Part shown: in pieces, positions 1 through 9,794 of the stretch
How positions within the stretch are numbered: position 1 is the stretch's first letter
How the letters are laid out: each line of letters begins with the position of its first letter
From: Chrysaora quinquecirrha
Taxonomy: Eukaryota > Cnidaria > Scyphozoa > Semaeostomeae > Pelagiidae
Assembly (NCBI GenBank): GCA_014526335.1
Contig: JACTAT010000048.1
Coordinates: forward strand, 2,863,370-2,927,369
Length of the DNA: 64,000 bases
Reading direction: 5' to 3'
Program-made: the position numbers and the translations under genes
Notes under the pieces: model-generated
The model's input: only the letters and a program-made list of their open reading frames with translations
Told to the model about the DNA's origin: nothing
Database searches by the model: none

Positions 1-610
1 TGTTTTTGGGCAGACAATTTCTTTGTATCAACTAACTGCTCTGCTACATTTAGTACCTCTTCCATATTCATATCTTTATTTTCAAGAGGTTTAGAGATTT
101 CATCTTGAACAATGATCTCTGGTTTCAAAGATTCAGAGCTCTATCTGCAAGTTCTGCTCCCATTAACCTTTCTTTTGGGAATACAAGTATGGCTCCCTGT
201 ATGGTAGACGCAAATTTCTTTGCTATTTTCTTGCATCTCAACCACCTTTCGAGAATTGCATTCAAAATTTTCCAAGTGTGAGCCACAGCATGCACAGACC
301 AGGGTCATTTCTGTTCCCTTCACCTTCTCAAAGTTTGATCTATTGACATTGTTTGTTTCCCTGAGATGTGGGCACCTGTCATGTGGACAAATTGGAGAGC
401 CAGCACAGTGGAAAATTCTCCGCACACATCTAAATCCACTGCGCTTTGATGGATTATTCTTTGTCCAAGGACGGCCATCTTTGCATTGCATCCATTTCTA
501 TTCATATCAGTTCCTTCTTTGATAATGAACATCTTAATGACCATCAGTATAAAATGTCAACCTTGCAACAGAAGTTGGAGTAACATCATTCCAAAATTCA
601 GGCAGTAGTA
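1..610 (-). pseudogene. Zinc-finger protein fragment (FLYWCH / WRKY-GCM1-like), frameshifted, runs off the left edge
   Basis: Read on the minus strand, about 605 to 141 gives a recognisable domain. It starts with an FWNDVTPTSVARL segment, then DGRPW, then cysteine/histidine spacing typical of a zinc finger: FHCAGSPICPHDRCPHL, CACCGSHLENFECN, and a closing VYHTGSHTC. The frame is broken by a stop near 525-540 and by a frame change near 125-140. After that the reading stays open to the window edge (SESLKPEIIVQDEIS and on). The Cys pairs plus terminal H-x4-H-x-C resemble FLYWCH or WRKY-GCM1 fingers, which occur in DNA-binding proteins and in Mutator-type transposons. I infer a fragment of a multi-exon, transposon-related or domesticated DNA-binding protein. 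The family is recognised only by pattern; function is not known. Confidence 0.55.
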
Positions 611-904
611 TGCCTTAGTCTTGAAATGATGATAATTTAACAGTTGTACTGTGTGCATCAAGTCTTGAAAGAGAGGCCAAAATATCTATATTATAAATTT
701 TCATTAGACATAAATGTAAGACATAAAGGAATGCCTGATAAAATCTACAGTAAACTCCTGGTAGATTTCAAACACTCGCTAAGTCCAACTGATTTTTCAT
801 TTCCCTTCAACCTTGCTTTCATATGAAAATACTCTTGATAACACAAAACATTTGCTATGTCAAACCATTTTCATTGGCCCTTGAAGGTTTGAACTATCAA
901 GAGT
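611..904. other. Intergenic, no feature seen
   Basis: AT-rich sequence with only short chance reading frames. I see no repeat, RNA or exon signal here. Confidence 0.5.
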
Positions 905-913
905 TTATTGTAG

Positions 914-1153
914 CGTAATTTATAAACAGTGAGACGACCTGAAACGACCTGAAACGAGATGAAATCACCTGAAACGACCTGAAACAACCTGAAACGAGCC
1001 GTCAAATTTGGAATCGAGGCTGAAACAACCTGAGACGACCTGCCATCTTAGCAACGAAGTGTTAAGGTCAAGGGATTTGTATTGTTCTTTACGCATTGTC
1101 GCATTCTTTCCTTATCACAATAGGAACACGTGTCAGTATCAAAGCAGCCATCC
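914..1153 (+). repeat. Left terminal inverted repeat of the Mutator-like element
   Basis: It pairs with 2139-2388 almost throughout, including the segment GGAACACGTGTCAGTATCAA. It contains tandem GAAACGACCT-type subrepeats near the outer end. Confidence 0.8.
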
Positions 1154-1311
1154 CTCTGGGAAGGTATTGTTCTTAATCTGTTGAAAAAAATCACTGTTGG
1201 AGCTGAAATTGATTGACTTCATATGATTTCCATATCAAAAGGAGGAGTCTGTTTTCAATTAAGATATTTGGTTGTTGTCGTTCTCCCACAAATTCCCATT
1301 TACTGTATAAG

Positions 1312-1446
1312 CCGAGGGCATTTCACTCTGCAAAAGGCGTACGAGATTTTCATAAAAACAAAAGGAATTTCAAGGATTTCCAAGAAAACAATAGGACTTC
1401 CAGTAAAGGTGTACGACATTTTCAAGGAGTGAATAATGCCCCTCGG
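1312..1446 (+). mobile_element. 135-bp MITE, copy 1 (CCGAGGGGC family)
   Basis: The termini are CCGAGGGCATTTCACTC and GGAGTGAATAATGCCCCTCGG, imperfect inverted repeats. The 6-mer TATAAG lies on both sides (1306-1311 and 1447-1452) as target duplication. It has no coding capacity. The two other full copies in this window share its interior, with CAAAAGGCGTACGAGA near the left end and AAAGGTGTACGACA near the right. Confidence 0.8.
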
Positions 1447-1698
1447 TATAAGCTTTATCGTAGTACCTTTTTAAATAAAACCAGGGCTTTCTGAATTTTT
1501 CGCCTTTTCTTTTTGTTTTTATTCTGAATTTTGTGTTTAACGCCAAATTCTTTAGATCAACATTTCGGTTCTGAAACTCCATCATGGAGGCATAGGGGGG
1601 GGGGGGGGAGGTTTGAAAACCGTAAAAACATTTTTTTAGCCAAAATAGTTGAAGCGTAGACCTACATGTTAAAACTCTTTTAAACCACACCGAAATCA

Positions 1699-1833
1699 CC
1701 GAGGGGCATTTCACTCTGCAAAAAGGCGTACGAGACTTCCATTATAACAAAAGGACTTTCAAGGGACTTCCGAGAAAACAATAGGACTCCAGCAAAGGTG
1801 TACCAGACTTTCAAGGAGTGAATTGCCCCTCGG
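1699..1833 (+). mobile_element. 135-bp MITE, copy 2 (CCGAGGGGC family)
   Basis: Same length and ends as copy 1. The 6-mer AAATCA is duplicated at 1693-1698 and 1834-1839. It is in the same orientation as copy 1. Confidence 0.8.
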
Positions 1834-1881
1834 AAATCACAAATTGAAAAACCGTACTTTTTGAAGGTAAAACCGTAAAAC

Positions 1882-2015
1882 CCGAGGGGCGATTCATTCT
1901 TTGAAAACCTCGTACAACTTTACTAGAAAACCTATTGTTTTCACAAAAGTCTCTTGGAGATCCTTTTTTTCATAAAAATCTCGTACACCTTTCTGAGGAG
2001 TGAAATGCCCCTCGG
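1882..2015 (-). mobile_element. 134-bp MITE, copy 3 (CCGAGGGGC family), inverted
   Basis: It lies in the opposite orientation to copies 1 and 2. The 6-mer TAAAAC is duplicated at 1876-1881 and 2016-2021. It is more diverged internally than the other two. Confidence 0.75.
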
Positions 2016-2138
2016 TAAAACCGCTCTCGAAGTGTCGAAAAACCCGGAAAACCGCCCATCATCATAACCCCTCATGCCCAATGACCCCTTATGGATCGGA
2101 TAGACTGTCTTTCGCAGAAAATTAGGTGTCTGATGAAA

Positions 2139-2388
2139 GGATGGCCGCTTTGATACTGACACGTGTTCCTATTTTGATAAGAAAAGAATGTGACAATGCG
2201 TAAAGAACAATACAAATCCCTTGACCTTAACACTTCGTTGCTAAGATAGCAGGTCGTCTCAGGTCGTTTCAGCCTCGATTCCAAATTTAACGGCTCGTTT
2301 CAGGTTGTTTCAGGTTGTTTCAGGTCGTTTCAGGTGATTTCATCTCGTTTCAGGTCGTTTCAGGTCGTCTCACTGTTTATAAATTACG
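2139..2388 (-). repeat. Right terminal inverted repeat of the Mutator-like element
   Basis: Reverse complement of the left arm with small differences (for example ACGGCTCG against GAGCCGTC). It carries one extra GGTTGTTTCA subrepeat relative to the left arm. Confidence 0.8.
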
Positions 2389-2397
2389 TTATTGTAG

Positions 2398-2749
2398 TTA
2401 GATGCTGTTAAAGATTTTGAAGGAGACCATTACAATAGTTTCTCATAAACCGGCCTTAACATAGAGGTTTTTGGACAAGAGATTTTGTTCGCATTTTATA
2501 ATGCCATCCTACCCATGTTAACACATCAAATCAAAATACCCATCTGCAAAGCAGGAAAATCCCATCCCACCACTATTCTACATTTGCACCATCAGATATA
2601 ATTTTAAATTCTACAAAAATAGCCTGTTTTTGACTACGAAAGCAACTAAAATACGTTAGAGCATTGTTGGGGAGGGATGCTGCTTTGTTTACTTTTGAAG
2701 CACAACTGTGCTATCATTTCATTATTGGGTAAATAAAAATGTGTCTCAC
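2398..2749. other. Intergenic, no feature seen
   Basis: Unique-looking AT-rich sequence between the Mutator-like element and a candidate exon. Nothing is supported. Confidence 0.4.
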
Positions 2750-2824
2750 CTCTCGTCTTTTTTCTGTAGGCTTTTTCTGATTGCTTTCTCAATTACCTCA
2801 TCTTCAGTAAGTCCACCATTAAAG
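2750..2824 (-). CDS. Candidate 75-bp internal exon encoding a ubiquitin-interacting-motif-like helix
   Basis: On the minus strand the segment is bounded by a pyrimidine-rich acceptor ending TTTCATTGCAG and a strong donor, GAG followed by GTGAGA. The exon reads FNGGLTEDEVIEKAIRKSLQ and then KKDER with no stop. The E-D-E-x-x-x-x-A-x-x-x-S-L spacing matches the UIM consensus (acidic patch, Ala, then Ser four residues later). UIMs bind ubiquitin and often sit in ubiquitin ligases or endocytic adaptors. The length is a multiple of three, so the exon is symmetric. It may belong to the same minus-strand gene as the SIM-like stretch at 3541-3828, but the phases do not join directly. No other exons are certain. 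Confidence 0.4.
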
Positions 2825-3540
2825 CTGCAATGAAAGTTATTTGTGTACGTGTACTTTGACTGTTATATGAGCATGCGCCTGGAAGAAATACGCCTTAGGG
2901 GGGGGGGGGTTTCTCATAAAATTGTGATGATGTCTTTAATTGATTTATGTAAAAGGTTGGTGAAAAGTTACTCCATACACCCAAGAAAAGTAAACGTAAT
3001 ATAGTCAGTTGGGGGGGGGGGGCACATAAAACAGAACAGTACACCACAGTTAAATTTGTAGAACTGGGATCCCTCCAGAATGTGAGAAATAATTGAGTAT
3101 CTCAAAGTACAAATTGTAAAGGGAAAATATTGAGCCCCTTGTTTCCATGTTTAATGCTTTAGATGACAATAAATTTTCTCCACCATCAACTTTAAATCAG
3201 GTGTTGACTGCTTTTGCCCTGAGGTCTAACTTGATAAAATTTTATTCATTTACTCATACAACTATCATCTGATAAATACAATCTAACATGTGGAAACAAG
3301 ATGGGCAAATAAGACATGGACAAATAAGACTAAAAGAGAACACAGTTACTGGGTCTATTTTTGTTGAGTTGAAACATTTTTGTCTGATTAATGTAGGTCT
3401 GAACACCTCAAAACCTATGTATTTTCATACATAGATGACTAAACATTCTGCAAGTGGCATGATCATTAACATGCTAATATTTTTTCAATCAAATCAAAGA
3501 TGTTCAATGTTATTTGTTGTTGTTTGAAAACTAAAATCAC
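2825..3540. other. Intergenic or intronic, no gene seen; two poly-G tracts
   Basis: It contains G runs near 2898-2909 and 3010-3022 and otherwise AT-rich sequence. If the flanking candidate exons belong to one minus-strand gene this would be intron. Confidence 0.4.
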
Positions 3541-3828
3541 CTGGGGAAGTCATAACAAACCAAAGAGAGCAATTGATTTTCATAATCTGATGCTTGAGAT
3601 GGCAAAAAAGGTGAGAGAGGCAAGATATTGGTGAAGCTGATTCATCACTGTCAGAGATGACTATTCTGTCTGAGATATCTAATTGTTGCAAAGGAGAATT
3701 CATTCCTTGATCATGTTGTGCAGTATGATATAAATCGCTACCCAAGGCTGCGTTTATCAAATCTGAGACTGCTGATCCTTGCTCTGATGGCTCCTTAAAG
3801 TTTTCAGTTGTTGTAGTGCTGTCAAGCT
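3541..3828 (-). CDS. Candidate exon with a SUMO-interaction-like motif
   Basis: A minus-strand open stretch follows a possible acceptor (ACACTTTTAG) and may end at a CAG/GTGATT donor. It reads LDSTTTTENFKEPSEQ, later DISDRIVISDSDESASPI. The I-V-I-S-D-S-D-E core (hydrophobic patch followed by acidic and serine residues) resembles a SUMO-interacting motif. The composition is Ser/Asp-rich and probably disordered. I do not recognise the protein. The donor is weakly defined, and the phase does not join the UIM-like exon at 2750-2824 without an extra exon. It could also be a chance frame. Confidence 0.28.
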
Positions 3829-4064
3829 CTAAAAGTGTACATGACATTTAATGAAATCGGGCCCATAAGCTCATTCTTCAGAAACTTGCTCTTAAACAAT
3901 TATAGGGTTTCCTAACTTAAGGACAACTAGTATGGTTATATTTCTTTCAGTTTTAATTCAGAGTATCTTAACTAAAAAAGTAGAATTTTGTGATTTCATG
4001 ATTTTTTTCCTGGAACAGTTTATTAGGGAGCGGTCATTAAGTATCTGTCATGGGGGGGCAGAGG

Positions 4065-4263
4065 TATAGTGAAACCCTCCTTCCTTAGTCTGCCGCGCCT
4101 TAGAGTAACACCATAAAAGAAAGTCGTGTAAAACAAACAAGAACAAATAAAAAATATTTAAGAATAGCAAAACAGTTAAAAGTCATACGAAGTTTCTTTA
4201 ATTCTTTAATACCATCATCGTCCTAAAACGCCATCTTGATCATCGAGAAAACTCGTCCCTTTT
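4065..4263 (-). repeat. 3' LTR of BEL/Pao element 1
   Basis: Near-identical to 9241-9436, with a GTGTAAAAC/GTAAAAC difference and a GCCGCGCC/GCCAGCC difference. On the plus strand it begins TATAGTGAAACCC and ends GTCCCTTTT, without the usual TG...CA ends. Confidence 0.9.
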
Positions 4264-4600
4264 TCCACGTGCTCTTCTACTTCATGTAAAATTGCCCCCA
4301 AGAGCGCTCCTTCACAGCGTTCTTAACACTCCCCTAAAATTATCAGGGAGAGATAATTTTAATCGGGTTATAGCAAACATATTGTCCTAGAATTCTTCAT
4401 CTTCTAATAAGTTATTAATCCTTTCTCGGGCAGCAACTCTTGCTGATCTTTGTGGTCTTTCTTCAGGTTTTGAATTTTCTTTTTCCAATGCCTTGTTTGC
4501 TGTGGCGATTCTTTTGTTCAATTCCTCGGTGCTCATATTAGATCTTATTTCGAGTGGGCAGATTAGCTGGATTGGGCGCTCTCGTATCTTGTTTCAACGA

Positions 4601-7600
4601 TCATGCGAACTCCCGTATAACTCCATCTTTTCCTTTCAAATGATCACACACAAGGCCATGATGCCAATCATGTTTATTTTTACTTTCGCCAACAACTAGC
4701 ACCACCTCTCCAAGATCCGGGTAGTATGCTTTCCTTTTGGTGACATCGTGTTTCTCCTTAATGCTCTTACGTATTCTGTTCGCCATTTTTCCACATTTCT
4801 TCTTTTGCTTTCCGCAATCTCTTTTCCATCTTACTTGGGCTGTCCTGTTCATCTTGCTCTTCTAATGTATATATTTCTCGTCCGTGAATTATACTGTTTG
4901 GTGTAAGCACTCTAGCTCCAATTTCGTCTTCAACATATTGCAGCGGTCTGTTATTAAAAACAATTTCAATATCTTTGATGACTCTTGAAAAACCTTCAAG
5001 GACAAATGGCATCTTCCCAACTTCTGGTAAATCACACTTTTGAGGTCTCTGTTCAACCTTTCGTAGAACCCTCCTCTCCATGGACTCTTGGCTAATATGA
5101 AATCCCATTTAATATGCTGGTCTGCTAAATAATCATGAAACAGCTCGCTCTTGCGTAGTCTCTCTATAAACTTTGCAGCAGCCTTAAACGTCATGGCATT
5201 GTCACTGATTATCTCCTGAGGTCGAGAATAAACTGATATGAACTCGTTAAGTTTATCTATAAACTCCTCTGTTTCCATGGTCCTAGTCACTGTAAAGTAC
5301 ACTGCTCTGGATGTAGCACAAGAAAAAACGATCACATAAGCCTTTGTCTCATCTAATCCCTTTTTAAGCTGAAAAGGGCCCACAAAGTCTATTCCAACTA
5401 CTGCAAACGGATATCTTGCTGTTACTCTTTTCTCTGGCAATGCTTCTACTGTTGGTACAGGATAAGGCCTCGCGGCCATCACTTTACACTTTTCACATTT
5501 GTTCCTAACCTTCTTTAGGATGGTCCTCAATCTTGGAACCCAGTAGATCTCTCTGATTCTTCCCATTGCAATGTTTACACCTTTGTGGCCAACGTCTCTG
5601 TGGGTTTCTTCACATAGTTTTCTGGCATATATGGATTCTCTTGGAATGAAGACTGGCACTTCACCTTCAATTCTACCAGCACAGCGAACAATGTTGTCTT
5701 TAAACAGTGTCAGACCTAGTTTCTGTGACTCTATTTCATTTAACTTTGTACCCTCTTGTGCTCTCTTGATCAAAATTTCGTTAGCTTTGCGTAACTCGCC
5801 ACTAGTCAGAGGACCTTTCTGCTGTTTTCCCTTGTCTTTAGCATTCATAGCAAATCTTGAACACCAACCTATTACTCTTTTAGCTCTTTTTAAAGTTCCT
5901 TTCTCCAAAATCTTGTCTAATAAATGCTTTTCTGTACTTGTAGTGAACACTTCCTCCTCTGTATGCTTCAGCTCTTCCGTAACATCTTTATCAGAGTTCT
6001 CAAAAACTTGAACTTCTTCAGGCCAATTTTCACCTTTAAGCAGCCATGCTGGCCCTCTCCACCAGTCAATTTTCTCTAAATGACTGTAGGATACACCTCT
6101 ACTACCAGCATCTGCATGGTTTAGCTTTGTTGGCACATATCTCCAGTTGATATCAAGAGCCTTTGTTATCTCATCTATCCTTCTAACTCGGTTGGACACA
6201 AATGTCTTCCAGTTTTTGTACGGCTTCTTTATCCAACAAAGAGCAACTTGGCTATCTGCCCAACAATAGTTTCCTACGATTGGCAATTTCCTCAGAGCTG
6301 TGTTTGTGTTTAAGGCTAAATTAGCTCCCATTTGACAGGCAACTAATTCTTGTCTTGCAATACTAAGTCCTCTTTTAGTAATCCTTAATTTTGCGGTTAG
6401 GAGTCTCATAGTTGTTCCATTAGGCTGTGTAACAATGGCAATGGTCTGTGCTGACACTGCTTTAGAGCTTGCATCCATCATATGGTGAAGCACAATGTTT
6501 GTCACATCTTCTAGATATGGTGCTATTGATCTTGGAACTGTGACACTTTGCAGACTTTTCAACCACTTTATCCAACTCTCTTTCAATTCTTTGCTCACTT
6601 CATTGTCCCAACCCTTTTTCTCATCAACTGCTAACCGGTATAAATGTTTCCCCATCACAAGCATGGGTGCTAAAATTCCTAAAGGGTCATATATGCTAGC
6701 CAAAGTCTTAAGCATTGATCTCTTGGTTACTTCTTTTACTTCTTTTATCTCTACATTTACCATATATGTGTCCTCATCTTTATCCCAAAGTATTCCTAAC
6801 AGTTTTGTCTTAACTCTTTCCTTATCATCATTAAGCTCTTTAATATTTGATTCCCATTTTCCAAGGGGAAACTTTCCTTTCAACATCATATCAGCAGCTT
6901 CAATCTTGAAATCCTTGGCATCTTTTTCGTTGGTTACAAGTCCCATAACATTATCGACATATGTATTTTCTTTCAGTGAATCAATAACAGACTTCTTCCC
7001 TTCAGTATTCTCCAAGTGGAACTGAATAACTCCTCCAAGCATAAAAGGGGAACTTTCTCCCCCAAATGGTACTCTGCAGAATCTATAATGCTTTTCCACA
7101 CCATCGCAGCCTTTGAATATGAATCGAAATGCATCTCTATCTGTTTCATCTAATTGTACTTGTAAAAATGCTTTCTCTACATCTCCCACTAGACACACTG
7201 GTGACATTCTTGACCTGATAAGAATATCCCACAAAAGAGGTTGGGTTGCAGGACCAGGGTTCATACACTCGTTGATTGAATACTCTTCTGGTGATGGTTT
7301 TGCACTTGCATCAAAGACCATACGCACCTTTGTACTCACAGACTCTTCTCTAATCACAGGTTTATGGGGCATGTAGAACACCCTTTTTCCTGTGGGTATA
7401 TCTGGGGCTTCTTCTATAATTCCTGTCTTAAGTTGCTCAGTCACTATTGATTCATATTTCTCTCTTACATCATCTGTCATCTTTATCATCAAATTTCTCA
7501 ATCTAGCTCTGCTTTGCATTTCATTTGTATTACTTGGTATTCTTTCCTCAATCCAGGGTACTTTCACCACATATCTGCCATCCCCCAATTGCCTTATGTT

Positions 7601-7620
7601 TTCCAAAAACTCAGTTTTTC
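4601..7620 (-). pseudogene. BEL/Pao pol: reverse transcriptase, RNase H, integrase and C-terminal domain
   Basis: The main frame (7606 down to 4889, 905 codons) starts MENIRQLGDGRYVVKVPW. The RT palm appears as VGDVEKAFLQVQLDETDRDAFRF with the active-site box YVDNVMG. RNase H-like sequence follows (MMDASSKAVSAQ). The integrase shows an HHCC zinc site (H-x3-H in THRDVGHKG, then CEKCK) and the three catalytic positions GIDFVGP, SDNAMTF and FYERLNRD. A frame change near 5040 moves the sequence to VIKDIEIVFNNRPLQYVEDE. Another near 4850 moves it to the C-terminal domain (YYPDLGEVVLVVGE). The enzymes copy element RNA and insert the cDNA; this copy needs at least two frame corrections, so it is probably inactive. 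YVDN instead of YVDD may be a lineage variant. Confidence 0.88.
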
Positions 7621-8100
7621 ATATTCTTCATTGGTTGTCTGTGTGAAATAGTTAAACTCTTTTCCTGTTCTTTCTCCATGCACTGTCCAGCCAAATATTG
7701 TCTCATCAGCTATAGGCTCACCTTTGTTACCCTTCCTACAGTTCCCAGTCCTGAAATCTGTAAAAGTTGGATCTCCAATCAGCAAGTGGACTTCATATGT
7801 ATCATTACTACCTTCTGGAATAAATAGACCTCTCAAATGGTTATACTTCATTTTGAGCTCTTTACTTGATGTTCTCTCTCCTTTGGCAAAGTTTGGTTGG
7901 TCTAACCCCACAGCTTCAAATACAAATTCTTCACCTTTCAATGTATGTGCCTTTATCTCATAGACTGCTCTTTTTGTCAATTTCCCTTTTCCTTCAGCTG
8001 TTCTTAAACTGCTTGTCTCCCACTTTAATGGCTTTAGCTTCAGCATTTCAACAGCTTTTCTACTGATATAGTTCTTAGCTGACCCAGTGTCTAATATTGC
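7594..8100 (-). pseudogene. BEL/Pao aspartic protease and linker domain
   Basis: The minus strand reads WAILDTGSAKNYISRKAVEM, with the catalytic D-T-G-S-A of retropepsins (peptidase A16/DUF1758 type). Further on it has LLIGDPTFTDFRTG and IFGWTVHG, conserved at the junction between protease and RT in BEL elements. The frame differs from the gag frame upstream and from the pol frame downstream, so both joints are frameshifted. No CCHC knuckle is seen between gag and the protease, which suggests an internal deletion there. Confidence 0.82.
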
Positions 8101-9174
8101 CCATACCTGGTCCTTTCATCTTGTAGTTTGATACCTTCATCTTCAGTTACATTTCTTTTCAGCCATTTTCTTATTTCTTTCAACAGATCATCAAAGCTCC
8201 ACATTTCCCATTCATCATCATTCCTTGTAAGGTCTGGCTTTATGTTAGGTAACTTGGCAAGTGTCGATAATACCAATCCTTCAATTTTACTATGGCCATT
8301 CATGGCTCTCAGAGCTTCATAGTTTATGCAAAGAATATCATAAAACTCTTTAACTTTACCATACTTTGACCCTCTTAAAACAGGCAAATCTATGATCTCT
8401 TTTGTATGGGCGGCTATCACAGTTTTTTCCTGTCCATATTCATCTTCAAGTAATTTCCATGCTCTATCATATCCTGCTTCAGTGTTAGGTATATTTCCTA
8501 GCATTTGATGACATTCTCCTCTTACGCTTTGTAGCAGGTATCCTAATTTCACAACCTTGTTCAAAGGCTGATTATTTATTTGTGCCTTAAATTGATTAGA
8601 GAATCTTATCCAATCTTTGGCAGTCCCTTTAAAAGGAGCAATACTTAACTTAGGTAAGTTGACTTCATTCTCTTTATGTTTTCTTACTATCTCAATTTCT
8701 TTTTCTTTTGTTTCAAGCATAATTCTTTGTTGTTCTTTCCATGCTGCTCTGTCTTTTTCTAATTTCTCTTTTCTCAGATGTTCTTCATATTCTTGAATTT
8801 CTTTTCTCTCATCTTCCTTACGTTTTCTCTCTTGCTGCTGTTCCTTTTCCTCTCTATATTCTTAATTATTTCATTATTTTCATGCAGAACTACCTTGCCT
8901 TTTTCATACATTTTAAATGCCTCTTGAAAGCTATTTCGTGTCTCCCTTATCCATTCCTGTACAGTGCCAATTGCCTGCTCTTCATCAATCATCAATTCTG
9001 CAGTCTTTTCAATCAAATCTTCTAATGCTTTTACCTTGTTTGGCATGGTGACTTCACATAACCGGCCTAGTTTCCACATGTCTTTTGTTCAACTGCTTCC
9101 TTAATTTGCTCCCCATACATATTTGCCTTCACCACCTCTTTCTCCAATAACTTCTTCGTTGCTGTAGATTCCAT
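8091..9174 (-). pseudogene. BEL/Pao gag (DUF1759-type), frameshifted
   Basis: A start codon at 9174 begins MESTATKKLLEKEVVKANMY, 67 bp after the LTR. The frame shifts near 9085 (then RLCEVTMPNKVKALEDLIEK) and again near 8770. The last part (8720-8091) holds the DUF1759 core: LPKLSIAPFKGTAKDWIRF, then LLQSVRGECHQML and WKLLEDEYGQ. Gag builds the particle that packages element RNA. A Lys/Glu-rich coiled-coil-like stretch precedes the core. The nucleocapsid zinc knuckle expected downstream is absent. Confidence 0.82.
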
Positions 9175-9240
9175 TTTCAAACTATTGTTTTCTATAACTC
9201 AATATCTTTCACAATTCTTGTCCCCTCGTGGTCGCCACTT

Positions 9241-9436
9241 TATAGTGAAACCCTCCTTCCTTAGTCTGCCAGCCTTAGAGTAACACCATAAAAGAAAGTC
9301 GTAAAACAAACAAGAACAAATAAAAAATATTTAAGAATAGCAAAACAGTTAAAAGTCATACGAAGTTTCTTTAATTCTTTAATACCATCATCGTCCTAAA
9401 ACGCCATCTTGATCATCGAGAAAACTCGTCCCTTTT
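9241..9436 (-). repeat. 5' LTR of BEL/Pao element 1
   Basis: Near-identical partner of 4065-4263. The primer-binding-site-like sequence lies on its left, in the minus direction, as expected for a minus-strand element. It is followed on the right by the CAGAGG target duplication. Confidence 0.9.
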
Positions 9437-9560
9437 CAGAGGCTTTTTGGGAGGGGTATGTGACAAAACCATGATTTTAAACATATTACACAAAAATGGA
9501 GGGGGTATGAACCAAAAATGAAACAAAATGTCATAAAGAATTCAACCAGTTGAAGGATTT

Positions 9561-9794
9561 TCAATTATCATCTGAGGATTCTACTTCACTGCTCTGATTT
9601 GTCCCAAGTACTCTTTCTTCGGCATGAAAACAATCAAACAGGCTCTTTTGACAATATTTTGCAGCAAATTCTCTTTGTCTTGCATTAGTTAATTCCTTTG
9701 ACTTCTGAAGCTGGATGGTAAGATTCCTGGACAGATGATTTGCAAATTCTAAAGAATCTGATGAAAAGTATCCATTCTCTATAAGCCATGTCAT
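9561..9794 (-). CDS. 77-codon reading frame inside the Harbinger-like element, unknown
   Basis: The minus strand opens with MTWLIENGYFSSDSLEFANH and ends with an acidic tail (SSEVESSDDN). It lies wholly inside the non-autonomous Harbinger-like element. I recognise no domain. It may be a piece of host sequence captured by the element, or chance. There is no nearby acceptor or donor that would settle it. Confidence 0.25.
   Translation of the reverse strand: MTWLIENGYFSSDSLEFANHLSRNLTIQLQKSKELTNARQREFAAKYCQKSLFDCFHAEERVLGTNQSSEVESSDDN

Larger units (their letters stand above)
914..2388. mobile_element. Non-autonomous Mutator-like (MULE) element with 240-bp terminal inverted repeats
   Basis: The ends are long inverted repeats (914-1153 and 2139-2388) starting CGTAATTTATAAACAGTGAG. 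The element is flanked on both sides by the identical 9-mer TTATTGTAG (905-913 and 2389-2397). Long inverted repeats with a 9-bp target duplication are the hallmark of the Mutator superfamily. The outer 100 bp of each arm consists of short direct repeats of GAAACGACCT-like units, reminiscent of foldback elements. There is no transposase frame inside. The central part is filled by three copies of a separate 135-bp MITE. I see the ends and the target duplication directly; the superfamily assignment is inference from duplication length and arm length. Confidence 0.8.
4065..9436 (-). mobile_element. BEL/Pao LTR retrotransposon 1, nearly full length, frameshifted
   Basis: Two direct repeats of about 199 and 196 bp (4065-4263 and 9241-9436) flank a minus-strand gag-protease-RT-RNase H-integrase order. 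The target duplication CAGAGG is intact (4059-4064 and 9437-9442). Next to the 5' LTR, reading minus, a primer-site-like TGGCGACCACGAGGGGAC follows a 3-nt spacer. The LTRs differ at only a few positions, so the insertion is young, yet the coding region has several frame changes. It lies 39 bp inside the left end of a Harbinger-like element, giving a clear age order. Confidence 0.9.

Noticed and set aside
1596..1610. Poly-G tracts here and near 2899, 3010, 9941 and 50653 as possible quadruplex signals
   Set aside because: Simple homopolymers, in several cases within MITE ends; length may also be assembly-dependent.
5571..7025. Plus-strand frames opposite the BEL pol
   Set aside because: They are antisense shadows of a clear RT-integrase frame.
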